From positions 1-64,000 of the forward strand of contig JAFWSH010000001.1 in the NCBI GenBank assembly GCA_017519405.1: a DNA stretch of 64,000 nt. The letters run 5' to 3'. Under the pieces are notes generated by a model, which was given only the letters and a program-made list of their open reading frames with translations, searched no databases and was not told the DNA's origin. Source of the stretch: Clostridia bacterium. Its GTDB lineage: Bacteria; Bacillota; Clostridia; Christensenellales; Aristaeellaceae. Position numbers and translations under genes: made by a program. Shown piece by piece: positions 44,434 through 54,102 of this stretch (its first letter is position 1; each line of letters starts with the position of its first letter).

Positions 44434-46722
44434 TTATCCGCCGCTTTCGCGCAGGCACTGCAGCAGACGCCGGAGAATCAGGGCCGCCGTGGCCTTGCCG
44501 TCCACGCCGATTTCCCCCACCGGTCCGGCGCAGGAGGGGCAGCCCTGGGGGCAGGGGCAGTCCGTGACGATCTCCAGACACTTCTCCAGCAGCATCTCCT
44601 GCATGCCGAAGGCCTTCTGGGAGAGGCCCACGCCGCCGGGGCAGTTGTCGTAGAGGATGACGGTGGGCTGATCGGTGATGGGACTCTTCACCTGGTAGAG
44701 CACCGCGATGTCGGCGGGGGAGCACATCAGGTAGAGCGGCGCCACGATCCGCAGGAGGTTGGCCACCCCCAGCATGCCGTTCTTCAGCCGGTCCGAGGGC
44801 AGGGAGACGCACAGGGCCTCCGGCAGGGTCCACCACATGGCCTGGGTGTGCATCTCCGTCTCCGGCAGACGCACCTTGCCGAAGCCCAGGGTCTCCTGGG
44901 TGTCAAAGCGGATCTTCTTGAACATGGTGACCAGGCTCAGCACCTTCACCTCCCCGAAGGAGGCGGTCATGCCCCCCATCTGCTGCTCCTCCTCGATCTC
45001 CAGGGGGGAGAGGGAGACGTTCAGGTCCGCGTCGGTGTAGTAGCCCACATCCACCTGGCGGATGAAGGCCTTGCAGGCGTCAAAGTCCAGCTTCTCCACC
45101 TGGTACTGCTGGCCCTCGTGCATGTAGATGGCGTTCTCGTGGAGCAGCATGGGCACGGTGTAGCGGTCCATCTCGCCGATGACCCGGTGGTGGGCGGCGT
45201 CGGTGATGTCAATGATCAGGAAGTTCTCGCTGGCGGCGGACCGCAGGGAGATTTCGCTGGCGGGGAAGTCCTCCGCCATCCAGTGGTAGCGGCCGTCCAC
45301 ATGCCGCAGGATGTGGTTCTGGGTCAGGAAATCCAGCAGGCTGTCGGGGGAGGGCGCATTGCCGAACCCCTCCCCGTCCTCGAAGGGCAGCTCAAAGGCG
45401 GCGCACTTGAAGTGGCTGAGCAGCACATAGATGTTGTCCGGGTTCAGCAGGGCGTGCTCCGGGCTGGCGGAGAGGAAGTAGTCCGGGTGGGTGACAATGA
45501 ACTGGTCGATGGCGGCGGAGGAGGCCACGAAGAAGACCATGCTGGCGGCCCGCCGACGGCCCGCCCGGCCCGCCTGCTGCCATGCGCTGGCGATGGTGCC
45601 TGGGTAGCCGCAGAGCACGCAGGCGTCCAGGGCGCCGATGTCAATGCCCAGCTCCAGGGCGTTGGTGGAGACCACGGCGTCAATCTGCCCGGCCCGCAGG
45701 CCCCGCTCGATCTCCCGGCGCTGGGTGGGGAGGTAGCCGCCCCGGTAGCCCCGGACCCGGCCGGCGTTGCCCATGGGGTCCCGCACCGCGTCCTTCAGGT
45801 AGCGGGTCAGCACCTCCACCGTCACCCGGGAGCGGGCGAAGGTGATGGTCTGAATCTTGTTCTTCAGCAGCATCTCGGCGATCATCCGGGTCTCCGGGAT
45901 GACGCCCTTGCGGATGCCCAGCTGGCGGTTCACCACCGGGGGATTGTAGAAGACCAGGTGCCGCTCGCCCATGGGCGCGCCGTTGTCGTCCACCACCGTC
46001 ACCGGGCGGCCGGTGAGGGACTCCGCCAGCTCCTTCGGGTTGGCGATGGTGGCGGAACAGAGGATGAACTGGGGCCGGCTGCCGTAGAACTCGCACAGCC
46101 GCATGAGCCGCCGCAGCACATTGGCCAGGTTGGAGCCGAAGACGCCCCGGTAGGTGTGGATCTCGTCGATGATGATGTAGCGCAGGTTCTCGAAGAGCTT
46201 CACCCACTTGGTGTGGTGGGGGAGAATGCCGGAGTGGAGCATATCCGGGTTGGTGACCACAATGTGGCCGGCCTGGCGCACGGCCCGGCGGGCCGCCACG
46301 GGGGTGTCCCCGTCGTAGGTGTAGGTCTTGATGTCCACCCCCATGGCCTCGATCAGTTCATACAGCTCGCTCACCTGATCCGCCGAGAGGGCCTTGGTGG
46401 GGAAGAGGTAGAGGGCGCGGGCGTCCGGATTCTGCAGAATGGCGGAGAGCACCGGCAGGTTGTAGCACAGGGTTTTGCCGGAGGCGGTGGGGGTCACCAC
46501 CACCACGTCATGTCCCGCCAGCACTTCCCGGATGGCGTGGGCCTGGTGGGTGTAGAGCCGGTGGATTCCGCGCCCCGCCAGCACAGGCTTCAGCCGGGGA
46601 TCCAGCTGCTCCGGATCCTCCCCGTACTGCGCCTCCCGGGCGGGCACCGTCTCCCACCGGGTCACGTTGGCCATAAAGGCCTCGTCCTGCCGCAATACCT
46701 GGGCCAGCTGGTCCACATTCAT
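44434..46722 (-). CDS. mrfA: MrfA-like DEAD/DEAH helicase (YprA family) with C-terminal metal site
   Basis: A 762-residue SF2 helicase. Walker A is TPTASGKT near residue 72, the DExH box is IIDEIHTYRG, motif III is CSATIANP and motif VI is QQAGRAGRRR. The C-terminal DUF1998/MZB region carries four cysteines in DCPCPQGCPSC. It matches B. subtilis MrfA (YprA), a 3'-5' helicase acting with MrfB to repair mitomycin C damage. ATG 46722 begins MNVDQ and has AAGGGGG 7 bases upstream. A sigma-A type promoter lies upstream, and the sigma factor follows after 78 bases. Confidence 0.92.
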   Translation of the reverse strand: MNVDQLAQVLRQDEAFMANVTRWETVPAREAQYGEDPEQLDPRLKPVLAGRGIHRLYTHQAHAIREVLAGHDVVVVTPTASGKTLCYNLPVLSAILQNPDARALYLFPTKALSADQVSELYELIEAMGVDIKTYTYDGDTPVAARRAVRQAGHIVVTNPDMLHSGILPHHTKWVKLFENLRYIIIDEIHTYRGVFGSNLANVLRRLMRLCEFYGSRPQFILCSATIANPKELAESLTGRPVTVVDDNGAPMGERHLVFYNPPVVNRQLGIRKGVIPETRMIAEMLLKNKIQTITFARSRVTVEVLTRYLKDAVRDPMGNAGRVRGYRGGYLPTQRREIERGLRAGQIDAVVSTNALELGIDIGALDACVLCGYPGTIASAWQQAGRAGRRRAASMVFFVASSAAIDQFIVTHPDYFLSASPEHALLNPDNIYVLLSHFKCAAFELPFEDGEGFGNAPSPDSLLDFLTQNHILRHVDGRYHWMAEDFPASEISLRSAASENFLIIDITDAAHHRVIGEMDRYTVPMLLHENAIYMHEGQQYQVEKLDFDACKAFIRQVDVGYYTDADLNVSLSPLEIEEEQQMGGMTASFGEVKVLSLVTMFKKIRFDTQETLGFGKVRLPETEMHTQAMWWTLPEALCVSLPSDRLKNGMLGVANLLRIVAPLYLMCSPADIAVLYQVKSPITDQPTVILYDNCPGGVGLSQKAFGMQEMLLEKCLEIVTDCPCPQGCPSCAGPVGEIGVDGKATAALILRRLLQCLRESGG

Positions 46723-46761
46723 GGGATTGCCCCCTTCCAAAGGCGAAAGTATGTTTGCCTT

Positions 46762-46790
46762 ATCATACCACGTTCCCCCTGCAGGCGCAA
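46762..46790 (-). promoter_or_regulatory. sigma-A promoter of mrfA
   Basis: On the minus strand TTGCGC (46785-46790), 17 bases, then TATGAT (46762-46767) with a TGn extension. About 40 bases before the start. Confidence 0.65.
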
Positions 46791-46874
46791 GCGAACACCG
46801 GCTTGCATTTTGACGGCGGCCCTGAAGCCCTGCAGCAGAGACAAATTGTGGAAACCACCGACCCGGACGGCAGG

Positions 46875-46914
46875 AAACCGGATGCGGATATCGAATAAGA
46901 CAGATATCCGGTTT
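46875..46914. repeat. Imperfect inverted repeat upstream of the 53-residue protein
   Basis: GATATCCGGTTT (46903-46914) faces AAACC (46875-46879) and GGATATC (46886-46892), so a 12-base-pair arm forms if six bases (GGATGC) bulge. It lies 33 bases before the GTG start. It could be an operator or an RNA hairpin. Confidence 0.5.
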
Positions 46915-46946
46915 GTTCCGCAAAGTGTAAAAGGAGGAGAGAGACG

Positions 46947-47108
46947 GTGAAAATCTACAAGGAAGGCAACGGGATGTACGGACACTGTTGGATTGAGGGC
47001 GACGGCTACAGCTACTGGGTTTGCGTGCTGGGCGGCAAGTCCAAATACGGCCCCTTCTCATCCCTGGAGGACGCCATCAAGGAATACCACCGCTGGTGCC
47101 TGGGCTGA
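46947..47108 (+). CDS. 53-residue protein of unknown function
   Basis: A short frame from GTG 46947 to TGA 47108. AAAGGAGGAG lies about 9 bases upstream, a near-perfect ribosome site. The protein begins MKIYKEGNGMYGHCW, is rich in Tyr, Trp and Gly, contains three cysteines (positions 14, 26 and 51) and ends with a helix (EDAIKEYHRW). A clean terminator follows 47 bases later, so it forms its own transcription unit. No signal peptide or membrane segment. I know no family, though the strand-strand-strand-helix pattern resembles small integrase-like or AP2-like DNA-binding folds. Confidence 0.75.
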   Translation: MKIYKEGNGMYGHCWIEGDGYSYWVCVLGGKSKYGPFSSLEDAIKEYHRWCLG

Positions 47109-47154
47109 AAAGGAAAGAATCACGCCGCCCGGGGCACGGCCGGGGCGGAAGGAG

Positions 47155-47186
47155 AGGCTGCCGATGAAACCGGGCAGCCTTTTTTG
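47155..47186 (+). terminator. Rho-independent terminator of the small gene
   Basis: AGGCTGCC (47155-47162) pairs with GGCAGCCT (47173-47180), then TTTTT. Confidence 0.85.
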
Positions 47187-47248
47187 CTGCTGTGGTGCCC
47201 GGCGCCGCGGCCTTTCCCGGCGCCTGTGAAAAAAGTTTTGCAAAGCCC

Positions 47249-47277
47249 TTGTATTTTCCGGGGAAAAGGTATATAGT
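47249..47277 (+). promoter_or_regulatory. sigma-A promoter of groES-groEL
   Basis: TTGTAT (47249-47254) and TATAGT (47272-47277), 17-base spacing, just before the CIRCE element. Confidence 0.8.
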
Positions 47278-47289
47278 ACTCCATGCAGG

Positions 47290-47316
47290 TTAGCACTCAA
47301 CAGACAAGAGTGCTAA
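47290..47316 (+). promoter_or_regulatory. CIRCE operator (HrcA binding site)
   Basis: TTAGCACTC (47290-47298), nine bases, GAGTGCTAA (47308-47316). This is a perfect match to the CIRCE consensus, so heat-inducible repression by HrcA is expected. hrcA itself is not in the window. Confidence 0.97.
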
Positions 47317-47343
47317 CAATCCAATCACAGGAGGGAATCATTG

Positions 47344-47628
47344 ATGAATGTCAAGCCTTTGTTTGACCGTGTGGTCATCCGGAATGTAGAGGCTGAGGAG
47401 ACCACCAAGGGTGGCCTGATCCTGACCAGCGCTGCGAAGGAGAAGCCCCAGATGGCGGAAGTCCTGGCTGTGGGTCCCGGCGGCATGGTGGACGGCAAGA
47501 CCACGACCATGTGCGTCAGCGTCGGCCAGAAGATCATTTACAGCAAGTATGCCGGCACGGAAGTCAAGATTGACGGCGAGGAGCTCATCATCGTCAAGAT
47601 GGGCGATATCCTCGCGGTGGTGGAGTAA
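47344..47628 (+). CDS. groES: Co-chaperonin GroES
   Basis: A 94-residue GroES, the heptameric lid of the chaperonin. It begins MNVKPLFDRVVI and shows the mobile-loop region EAEETTKGGLIL, then the conserved ILAVVE end. ATG 47344 is chosen because AGGAGGG lies 8 bases upstream; an in-frame TTG three bases earlier is less likely. It is controlled by the CIRCE element and is followed by groEL after 36 bases. Confidence 0.97.
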   Translation: MNVKPLFDRVVIRNVEAEETTKGGLILTSAAKEKPQMAEVLAVGPGGMVDGKTTTMCVSVGQKIIYSKYAGTEVKIDGEELIIVKMGDILAVVE

Positions 47629-47658
47629 AACACCGAAGTACACAGAGTAAGGAGATAG

Positions 47659-49311
<1,653 letters not shown>

Positions 49312-49327
49312 TTCAAACCTTGCACAG

Positions 49328-49360
49328 AAGGGAGACCCGAGGTTCGGGCCTCCCTTTTCC
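49328..49360 (+). terminator. Rho-independent terminator after groEL
   Basis: AAGGGAGACCCGA (49328-49340) pairs with TCGGGCCTCCCTT (49344-49356) apart from one central mismatch, then TTCC. Confidence 0.8.
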
Positions 49361-49428
49361 GATCCCTTGACACCGGCAGGGCGGGACGCCGGGATACGGA
49401 CGGTCGGCGCCTTTTTCTCTTTGAAGCA

Positions 49429-49457
49429 TTGTGTTTATACGGCCTTTCCGCTATAAT
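49429..49457 (+). promoter_or_regulatory. sigma-A promoter of the PPK2-type gene
   Basis: TTGTGT (49429-49434) and TATAAT (49452-49457) with 17-base spacing, about 55 bases before the start. Confidence 0.7.
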
Positions 49458-49513
49458 ATGGACAACATGAAAGCGTTTCCCCGTGACACAAAGAGGAAAA
49501 GGAGGGTTTTCCG

Positions 49514-51001
49514 ATGCTGAAGGAATGTGAACGGCAATCCAGCGACAAAAAGGAAGCCGCCGCGCAGCTGAAGGAGCTGAAGGCGGTCCTGGCCGGACTG
49601 CAGCAGCCCCTGCGGGATGCCAAGCTGCCCGTGCTGGTGCTGGTGGAGGGCTGGGCCGCGGCGGGCAAGGGCAGCCTCATCGGCGAGATGATCCGGGAGA
49701 TCGACCCACGGTTCTACAACGTGGTGTCCCCGGCGGTGATTCCCGAGGCGGAGATGCGCTATCCCTTCCTCTACCCCTATGCCTCTGCCATTCCCGAGAA
49801 CGGCAAGATCATCTTTATGGACTCCGGCTGGATGGAGGCCACCGTACGCAAGCATCTCCACCGGGACATCACGCCGGGGGAGTACAAGCGCCGCATCCGC
49901 TCCATCAATGAGTTTGAGCGCCAGCTCCGGGACGGGGGCTACCTGGTGCTGAAGGTCTTCCTGCACATCAGCAAGGGGGAGCAGTTCAAGCGGCTGTCGG
50001 AGCTGAAGCAGCAGGCGGACACCGAGTGGCGGGCCACCGATGAGGACCTGTGGCAGCACCGGGAGTACAAGCGCTTTGTGGAGGCCTATGAGGACTTCAT
50101 GGAGAAGACCCAGGAGGCCTGCCCGTGGCATGTGATCCATGCCCAGAACCGCAAGGTGGCTGCCCGGGACACCATGCGCCTGCTGACGGACATGATCACC
50201 CAGGGCCTGGCCCAGGGCCGCTATGTGGGCGAGCCCTTTGAGGAGGAGTTCCCGCTGGTGAAGATGCCGCGGCTGCGGGATGTGGATCTGTCGCCCGCCA
50301 TCGACGACGAGAAGTATGAGAAAAAGCTGAAGGCACTCCAGGCAAGGCTCACGGAGCTGCACAACATCCTCTACCGCCGGAAGATCCCGGTCATCCTCTG
50401 CTACGAGGGCTGGGACGCCGCCGGGAAGGGAGGCAACATCCGCCGGGTAGCCGCACCGCTGGACCCCCGCGGGTTCGACGTGCACCCCATCGCCTCGCCG
50501 GAACCCCATGAGCTGAACCGGCAGTATCTGTGGCGCTTCTGGACCCGGCTGCCCCGATCGGGCCACATCTGCATTTTCGACCGCACCTGGTATGGCCGGG
50601 TGATGGTGGAGCGGCTGGAGGGCTTCTGCAGCGAAAAGGACTGGCAGCGGGCCTTCAACGAAATCAACGAGTTTGAGCGGCAGTTGACGGACTGGGGCGC
50701 GGTGGTGCTGAAGTTCTGGATCCACATTGACCAGCAGACCCAGCTGGCCCGCTTCACCGACCGGCAGAACACGCCGGAGAAGCGCTGGAAGATCACGGAG
50801 GAGGACTGGCGCAACCGCGAGAAGTGGGATCAGTATGAGGTGGCGGTGGATGAGATGCTGCAGAAGACCTCCACCGAAAACGCCCCCTGGTTCATTATCG
50901 AGTCCAACGACAAGAAGTATGCCCGGATCCGGACGCTGCAGATCATCGTGGATGCGCTGGAGAAAGCCATTGCCGATGATTTTGAGAACCGGATGAAGTA
51001 A
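49514..51001 (+). CDS. pap: Two-domain PPK2 (polyphosphate:AMP phosphotransferase-like)
   Basis: A 495-residue protein with two fused PPK2 kinase domains. The first (residues about 25-240) has Walker A EGWAAAGKGS, the second (from about 280) has EGWDAAGKGG and the lid region FDRTWYGRVMVE. Class II tandem PPK2 enzymes use polyphosphate to phosphorylate AMP to ADP. In the first domain the lid-equivalent reads MDSGWMEATVR, differing from the active consensus DRSWYxR, so the first domain may be structural or weakly active. Its own promoter precedes it. Confidence 0.93.
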   Translation: MLKECERQSSDKKEAAAQLKELKAVLAGLQQPLRDAKLPVLVLVEGWAAAGKGSLIGEMIREIDPRFYNVVSPAVIPEAEMRYPFLYPYASAIPENGKIIFMDSGWMEATVRKHLHRDITPGEYKRRIRSINEFERQLRDGGYLVLKVFLHISKGEQFKRLSELKQQADTEWRATDEDLWQHREYKRFVEAYEDFMEKTQEACPWHVIHAQNRKVAARDTMRLLTDMITQGLAQGRYVGEPFEEEFPLVKMPRLRDVDLSPAIDDEKYEKKLKALQARLTELHNILYRRKIPVILCYEGWDAAGKGGNIRRVAAPLDPRGFDVHPIASPEPHELNRQYLWRFWTRLPRSGHICIFDRTWYGRVMVERLEGFCSEKDWQRAFNEINEFERQLTDWGAVVLKFWIHIDQQTQLARFTDRQNTPEKRWKITEEDWRNREKWDQYEVAVDEMLQKTSTENAPWFIIESNDKKYARIRTLQIIVDALEKAIADDFENRMK

Positions 51002-51066
51002 GACGGAGTGCAGCGGCGGCAGACGTGCTGTCCATCACAGTTTCACAGGAAGGCGGACGAATCATC

Positions 51067-51828
51067 ATGGAGTTTATCGGCTTACCCCTCGCAATCGGCA
51101 TCTCACTGCTCTGGTACCTGCCCGGCATCCGCGCCCAGGGCAAAAACCGGCGCCTTCATGGCAAGGACTACTGGCAGACGGCGCTCATTTTCGGTCTGTT
51201 GTGCACCTGCCTGCCGATCATTGTGACGGAGGTCACCTGGGACGCCATCTTCGGCACGCCGGGGGAGGGTGAGCTGGGCAGAAACATCCTGGCCGACTTT
51301 TTCCGGGCCGCCCTGCTGGAGGAGCTTTTCAAGTTCATCGGCTTCCTGCTGGCGAAGCGGAAGCTCCGGCTGGAGAGAAAAATTGACTACATCATGATCG
51401 CCGGCTTGATGGGCCTTGTCTATGGCGTGGTGGAGAAGGCCGTCATGGGCAGCCCCGCCGCCGTGATCGCGGGCCTGCTGTTCCCCCTGCACATCATGTG
51501 GCAGTTCAACCAGGGAGGACACTGGTTCGAGTATGAAAAAGCCAGGGCGCAGCAAAACACGTCCCTGGCCCGCAAGGAGTGGATCCTGGCCGTCTTTGTG
51601 CCCTTCCTGCTCCACGGCTGCTGGGACAGCGCGCTGGACACCATCATCTGGTGCCTGGGACGGGAAGATGTCGGCGGGACGGAGATCCTGGGCGGCGTCC
51701 TGCTGGTGGCGGCTGTGGTGTGGGCGGTCATCTACATGGTGAAAACCATGAAGAAGGTGCTCCGCACAGCCCGGGAGTCCGCCATGGAGGAGGCGTCCCC
51801 CGCGGAGAAGACGCTCGCCGCCGAATAA
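51067..51828 (+). CDS. PrsW-like intramembrane protease-like protein
   Basis: A 253-residue multi-spanning membrane protein with about seven helices. Motifs on helices resemble the PrsW/CPBP superfamily: LLEELFKF (Glu-Glu-x-x-Lys), GLVYGVVEKA, and two late polar helix motifs, PLHIMW and LLHGCWD, with histidines that could bind metal. PrsW cleaves the RsiW anti-sigma factor in B. subtilis; whether this relative is a protease and what it cuts are unknown, although an ECF sigma factor lies 7 kb away. ATG 51067 was chosen over an upstream GTG without a ribosome site. Confidence 0.75.
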   Translation: MEFIGLPLAIGISLLWYLPGIRAQGKNRRLHGKDYWQTALIFGLLCTCLPIIVTEVTWDAIFGTPGEGELGRNILADFFRAALLEELFKFIGFLLAKRKLRLERKIDYIMIAGLMGLVYGVVEKAVMGSPAAVIAGLLFPLHIMWQFNQGGHWFEYEKARAQQNTSLARKEWILAVFVPFLLHGCWDSALDTIIWCLGREDVGGTEILGGVLLVAAVVWAVIYMVKTMKKVLRTARESAMEEASPAEKTLAAE

Positions 51829-51875
51829 CCGGGAAGCACACGGCAGTCCCCTGTCCCGGCGCAGGGCTTGCGCCA

Positions 51876-51928
51876 CAGAAAGAAATCCGACCCTGAAGCC
51901 TGACGGCAGCGGGTCGGATTTCTTTCTG
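51876..51928. terminator. Long bidirectional terminator
   Basis: An 18-base perfect inverted repeat, with arms 51876-51893 and 51911-51928 (left arm begins CAGAAAGAAATCC). It lies between the converging PrsW-like and YkuD-like genes. Confidence 0.88.
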
Positions 51929-51991
51929 TACAGGGCAGTGGATTCACGGGTCAACGCTGCACAAAGGCAGGCTGTATCGGGAACGCCCGGA

Positions 51992-52741
51992 TTACAGGGT
52001 GATGCCCAGCTTCTCCAGGGTATCGATCACCACAACGCAGTCCGGGGAAACCTGCTGCATCACCAGCTTCATGATGTTCTCGGGCAGCGCCACGCACTCG
52101 CCGGTGTAGGGCTTGATGGGGCCGAGGCAGTGCAGGAAGATGGCCGAGCCCCGCCCGGGCGTGCCCTCCTCGTTGAAGCTGATGTTCAGGCAGTACTGAT
52201 ACTGGTACTCATAGTCCACAATGTGCTCGCTGTCGTCCATGGCCAGCTGGGGATAGTCGTTGATGTTCATCATCTCGTTGTAGTGATAGTTGGGATCGCC
52301 GGACCAGTAGGTGTCCCCGTCCACCTGGAAGTACTCGATGGCGCAGCCGGGATCGGCGGCGATGCCGAAGGCCTTGTTGAAGCGGTACACGCCCACGGGC
52401 GTCTGGCCGCAGCCCTCCACATGGTCGGCATCCGGGCAGAGGCCGTTCTTGCCCACGAAGCCGGGGGTGGAGAGAATCTGCTTCCACTGGCCGTTTTCAT
52501 CCTTCTGATGCATGGAGATGTAGGCGGTGGTCTTGTCCATGCCCATGGCAGCCACCACGAAGAGCTGGTCGGCAGACTGGGCCTCCGGCAGTGCCTTCAC
52601 CCACTCCGGGGAATCGGTCACCGGCTGGATGCTGGCGTGGAGCCCGTCGGGGGAGGCCTCCTCCGCCACGGCAGGGACAGAGAGCACCGGCAGCAGCAGC
52701 GCAAGGGTCAGCAGGGCGATCAGCCATTTCTTCATTTTCAT
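51992..52741 (-). CDS. Secreted YkuD/L,D-transpeptidase-like protein
   Basis: A 249-residue exported protein. The signal peptide ends in VPAVAEE (about residue 26). The C-terminal half resembles the YkuD/ErfK fold: GSAIFLHCLG followed by YTGECVALPE, which corresponds to the HxxxxxxTxGCVxL catalytic motif. In the canonical form Gly precedes Cys (GC); here the residues are GEC, so Glu is inserted or substituted before the nucleophile. Start ATG 52741 has AGGAGG upstream. Possibly a wall-modifying enzyme, otherwise a YkuD-fold binding protein. Confidence 0.78.
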   Translation of the reverse strand: MKMKKWLIALLTLALLLPVLSVPAVAEEASPDGLHASIQPVTDSPEWVKALPEAQSADQLFVVAAMGMDKTTAYISMHQKDENGQWKQILSTPGFVGKNGLCPDADHVEGCGQTPVGVYRFNKAFGIAADPGCAIEYFQVDGDTYWSGDPNYHYNEMMNINDYPQLAMDDSEHIVDYEYQYQYCLNISFNEEGTPGRGSAIFLHCLGPIKPYTGECVALPENIMKLVMQQVSPDCVVVIDTLEKLGITL

Positions 52742-52805
52742 ATCAGGGTTCCTCCTTTGCTGTATCAGAGAATTGTCTGCGGGGATGGCCGGCTGACGGT
52801 GCACC

Positions 52806-53894
52806 TCAGCGCTTGATGTCATAGTTGGCGTTCATCAGGTTCTGGATGCTGCTCACGTCGTCGGTGATGTTGGCGTCGCCGTGGATGGTGTGCTTGAGTA
52901 CCGAGGAGGCCACGGCGAAATTCAGGATATCCATGGGCTTGTAACCATTGACCATGGCGTAGATCAGGCCCGAGGCGAAGGCGTCGCCGCCTCCCACCCG
53001 GTCCAGGATGGTGAAGGTGAACAGCTTGCTCTCGAAGGTGTGGCCGTCGTACCACATGAAGGCCTTCAGGCTGTTCTCCGAACCGGAGTGGGCGTAGCGC
53101 ACGTGGCGGGCAATGCAGCGCAGGTTGGGCCACCGCTCCACAAACCGCTGGAAGATCTCGTCCTGCTGCTCATAGTCGGGCTGCAGGGGGATGCCGTCCT
53201 TCCAGTCGCCCTTTTCCGGGTGCTCGGGATCCCGGTAGAGGTGGTAGGGCTCGATGCCCAGCAGCACGTCCACATAGGGCAGGCAGGCGGTGCAGAAGTC
53301 CCGGGCTGCCTCCCAGCTCCACAGGGCCTTGCGGAAGTTGCCGTCAAAGGAGACCGTGAGGCCCTTTGCCTTGGCGGTCTTCAGCATATCCATGATGAGC
53401 CCCGGCAGCTTGCCCCCCAGGGCCGGGGTGATGCCGGAGAGATGGAGCCAGCCGAAGCCGTCCAGCAGCGCATCCAGGTCCACGTGGGAGAAATCGTACT
53501 CGGTGATGGCGGAGTGCTTCCGGTCATAGATCACCTTGCTGGCCCGGATACCGTATCCGGTCTCCAGATAGTAAGTGCCCAGCCGGTGGGTGGGGGTCTC
53601 CTCCGGGGTGGAGAGAATCACCGGCGTGCAGTGGACGTCGTTGGAACGCAGGGCGCGGATGGCGCTCTTGCCCAGGGAGTTGTCCGGTACCACGCTGAAG
53701 AAGGTGGAGTCCACCCCCAGGTTGGCCAGGGCCAGGGCGATGTTGGCCTCGCTGCCGCCGTAGCTGGCCTCAAAGGAGTTGGCCATGCGGATCTTGTCGT
53801 AGTTGGGCGGGGAGAGGCGGAGCATGATCTCACCCATGGTGATAAACCGGGTGGGGGAGTCCTGGTTGCGCAGCAGCGGATTGGAATGGATCAT
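52806..53894 (-). CDS. kdgK: PfkB-family sugar kinase, 2-dehydro-3-deoxygluconokinase-like
   Basis: A 362-residue ribokinase-family kinase. The N-terminus has MGEIMLRLSPP and the substrate motif ASYGGSEANIALALANLG; the C-terminal catalytic motif is RVGGGDAFASGL with the base Asp. This pattern resembles KdgK, which makes KDPG from 2-keto-3-deoxygluconate. The aldolase that usually accompanies KdgK is not in the window, so fructokinase or another PfkB role remains possible. AAGGAGG lies 8 bases before the ATG. Confidence 0.8.
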   Translation of the reverse strand: MIHSNPLLRNQDSPTRFITMGEIMLRLSPPNYDKIRMANSFEASYGGSEANIALALANLGVDSTFFSVVPDNSLGKSAIRALRSNDVHCTPVILSTPEETPTHRLGTYYLETGYGIRASKVIYDRKHSAITEYDFSHVDLDALLDGFGWLHLSGITPALGGKLPGLIMDMLKTAKAKGLTVSFDGNFRKALWSWEAARDFCTACLPYVDVLLGIEPYHLYRDPEHPEKGDWKDGIPLQPDYEQQDEIFQRFVERWPNLRCIARHVRYAHSGSENSLKAFMWYDGHTFESKLFTFTILDRVGGGDAFASGLIYAMVNGYKPMDILNFAVASSVLKHTIHGDANITDDVSSIQNLMNANYDIKR

Positions 53895-54009
53895 GGACGG
53901 ATGCCTCCTTGTGCTTGCTCATGGAAGAACCTCGGGCGTTTCTCTGTGCAGATTGATTCGCCGCGGAGGGCGCTTTTTCCTGCCGCCGTCCAGCGCTTTG
54001 GCGGCTTCA

Positions 54010-54038
54010 TTGACAAAACCCCAGGTGCAGGGTATAGT
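54010..54038 (+). promoter_or_regulatory. sigma-A promoter of the secreted protein at 54103
   Basis: TTGACA (54010-54015) and TATAGT (54033-54038), 17-base spacing. A short hairpin (GGGGGC 54052-54057 with GCCCCC 54066-54071) lies in the leader. Confidence 0.75.
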
Positions 54039-54102
54039 TCATTCGGAGCGTGGGGGCGAGCGGATGCCCCCGAAAGAGATCAGGAAAAAGGGATGAGGTT
54101 AT

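Noticed and set aside
43849..46950. A 1033-codon open frame on the plus strand opposite mrfA and the sigma factor
   Set aside because: It is antisense to clearly conserved genes, its product is Gly/His/Gln/Leu-rich with no domain, and such long antisense frames are common at this GC content.
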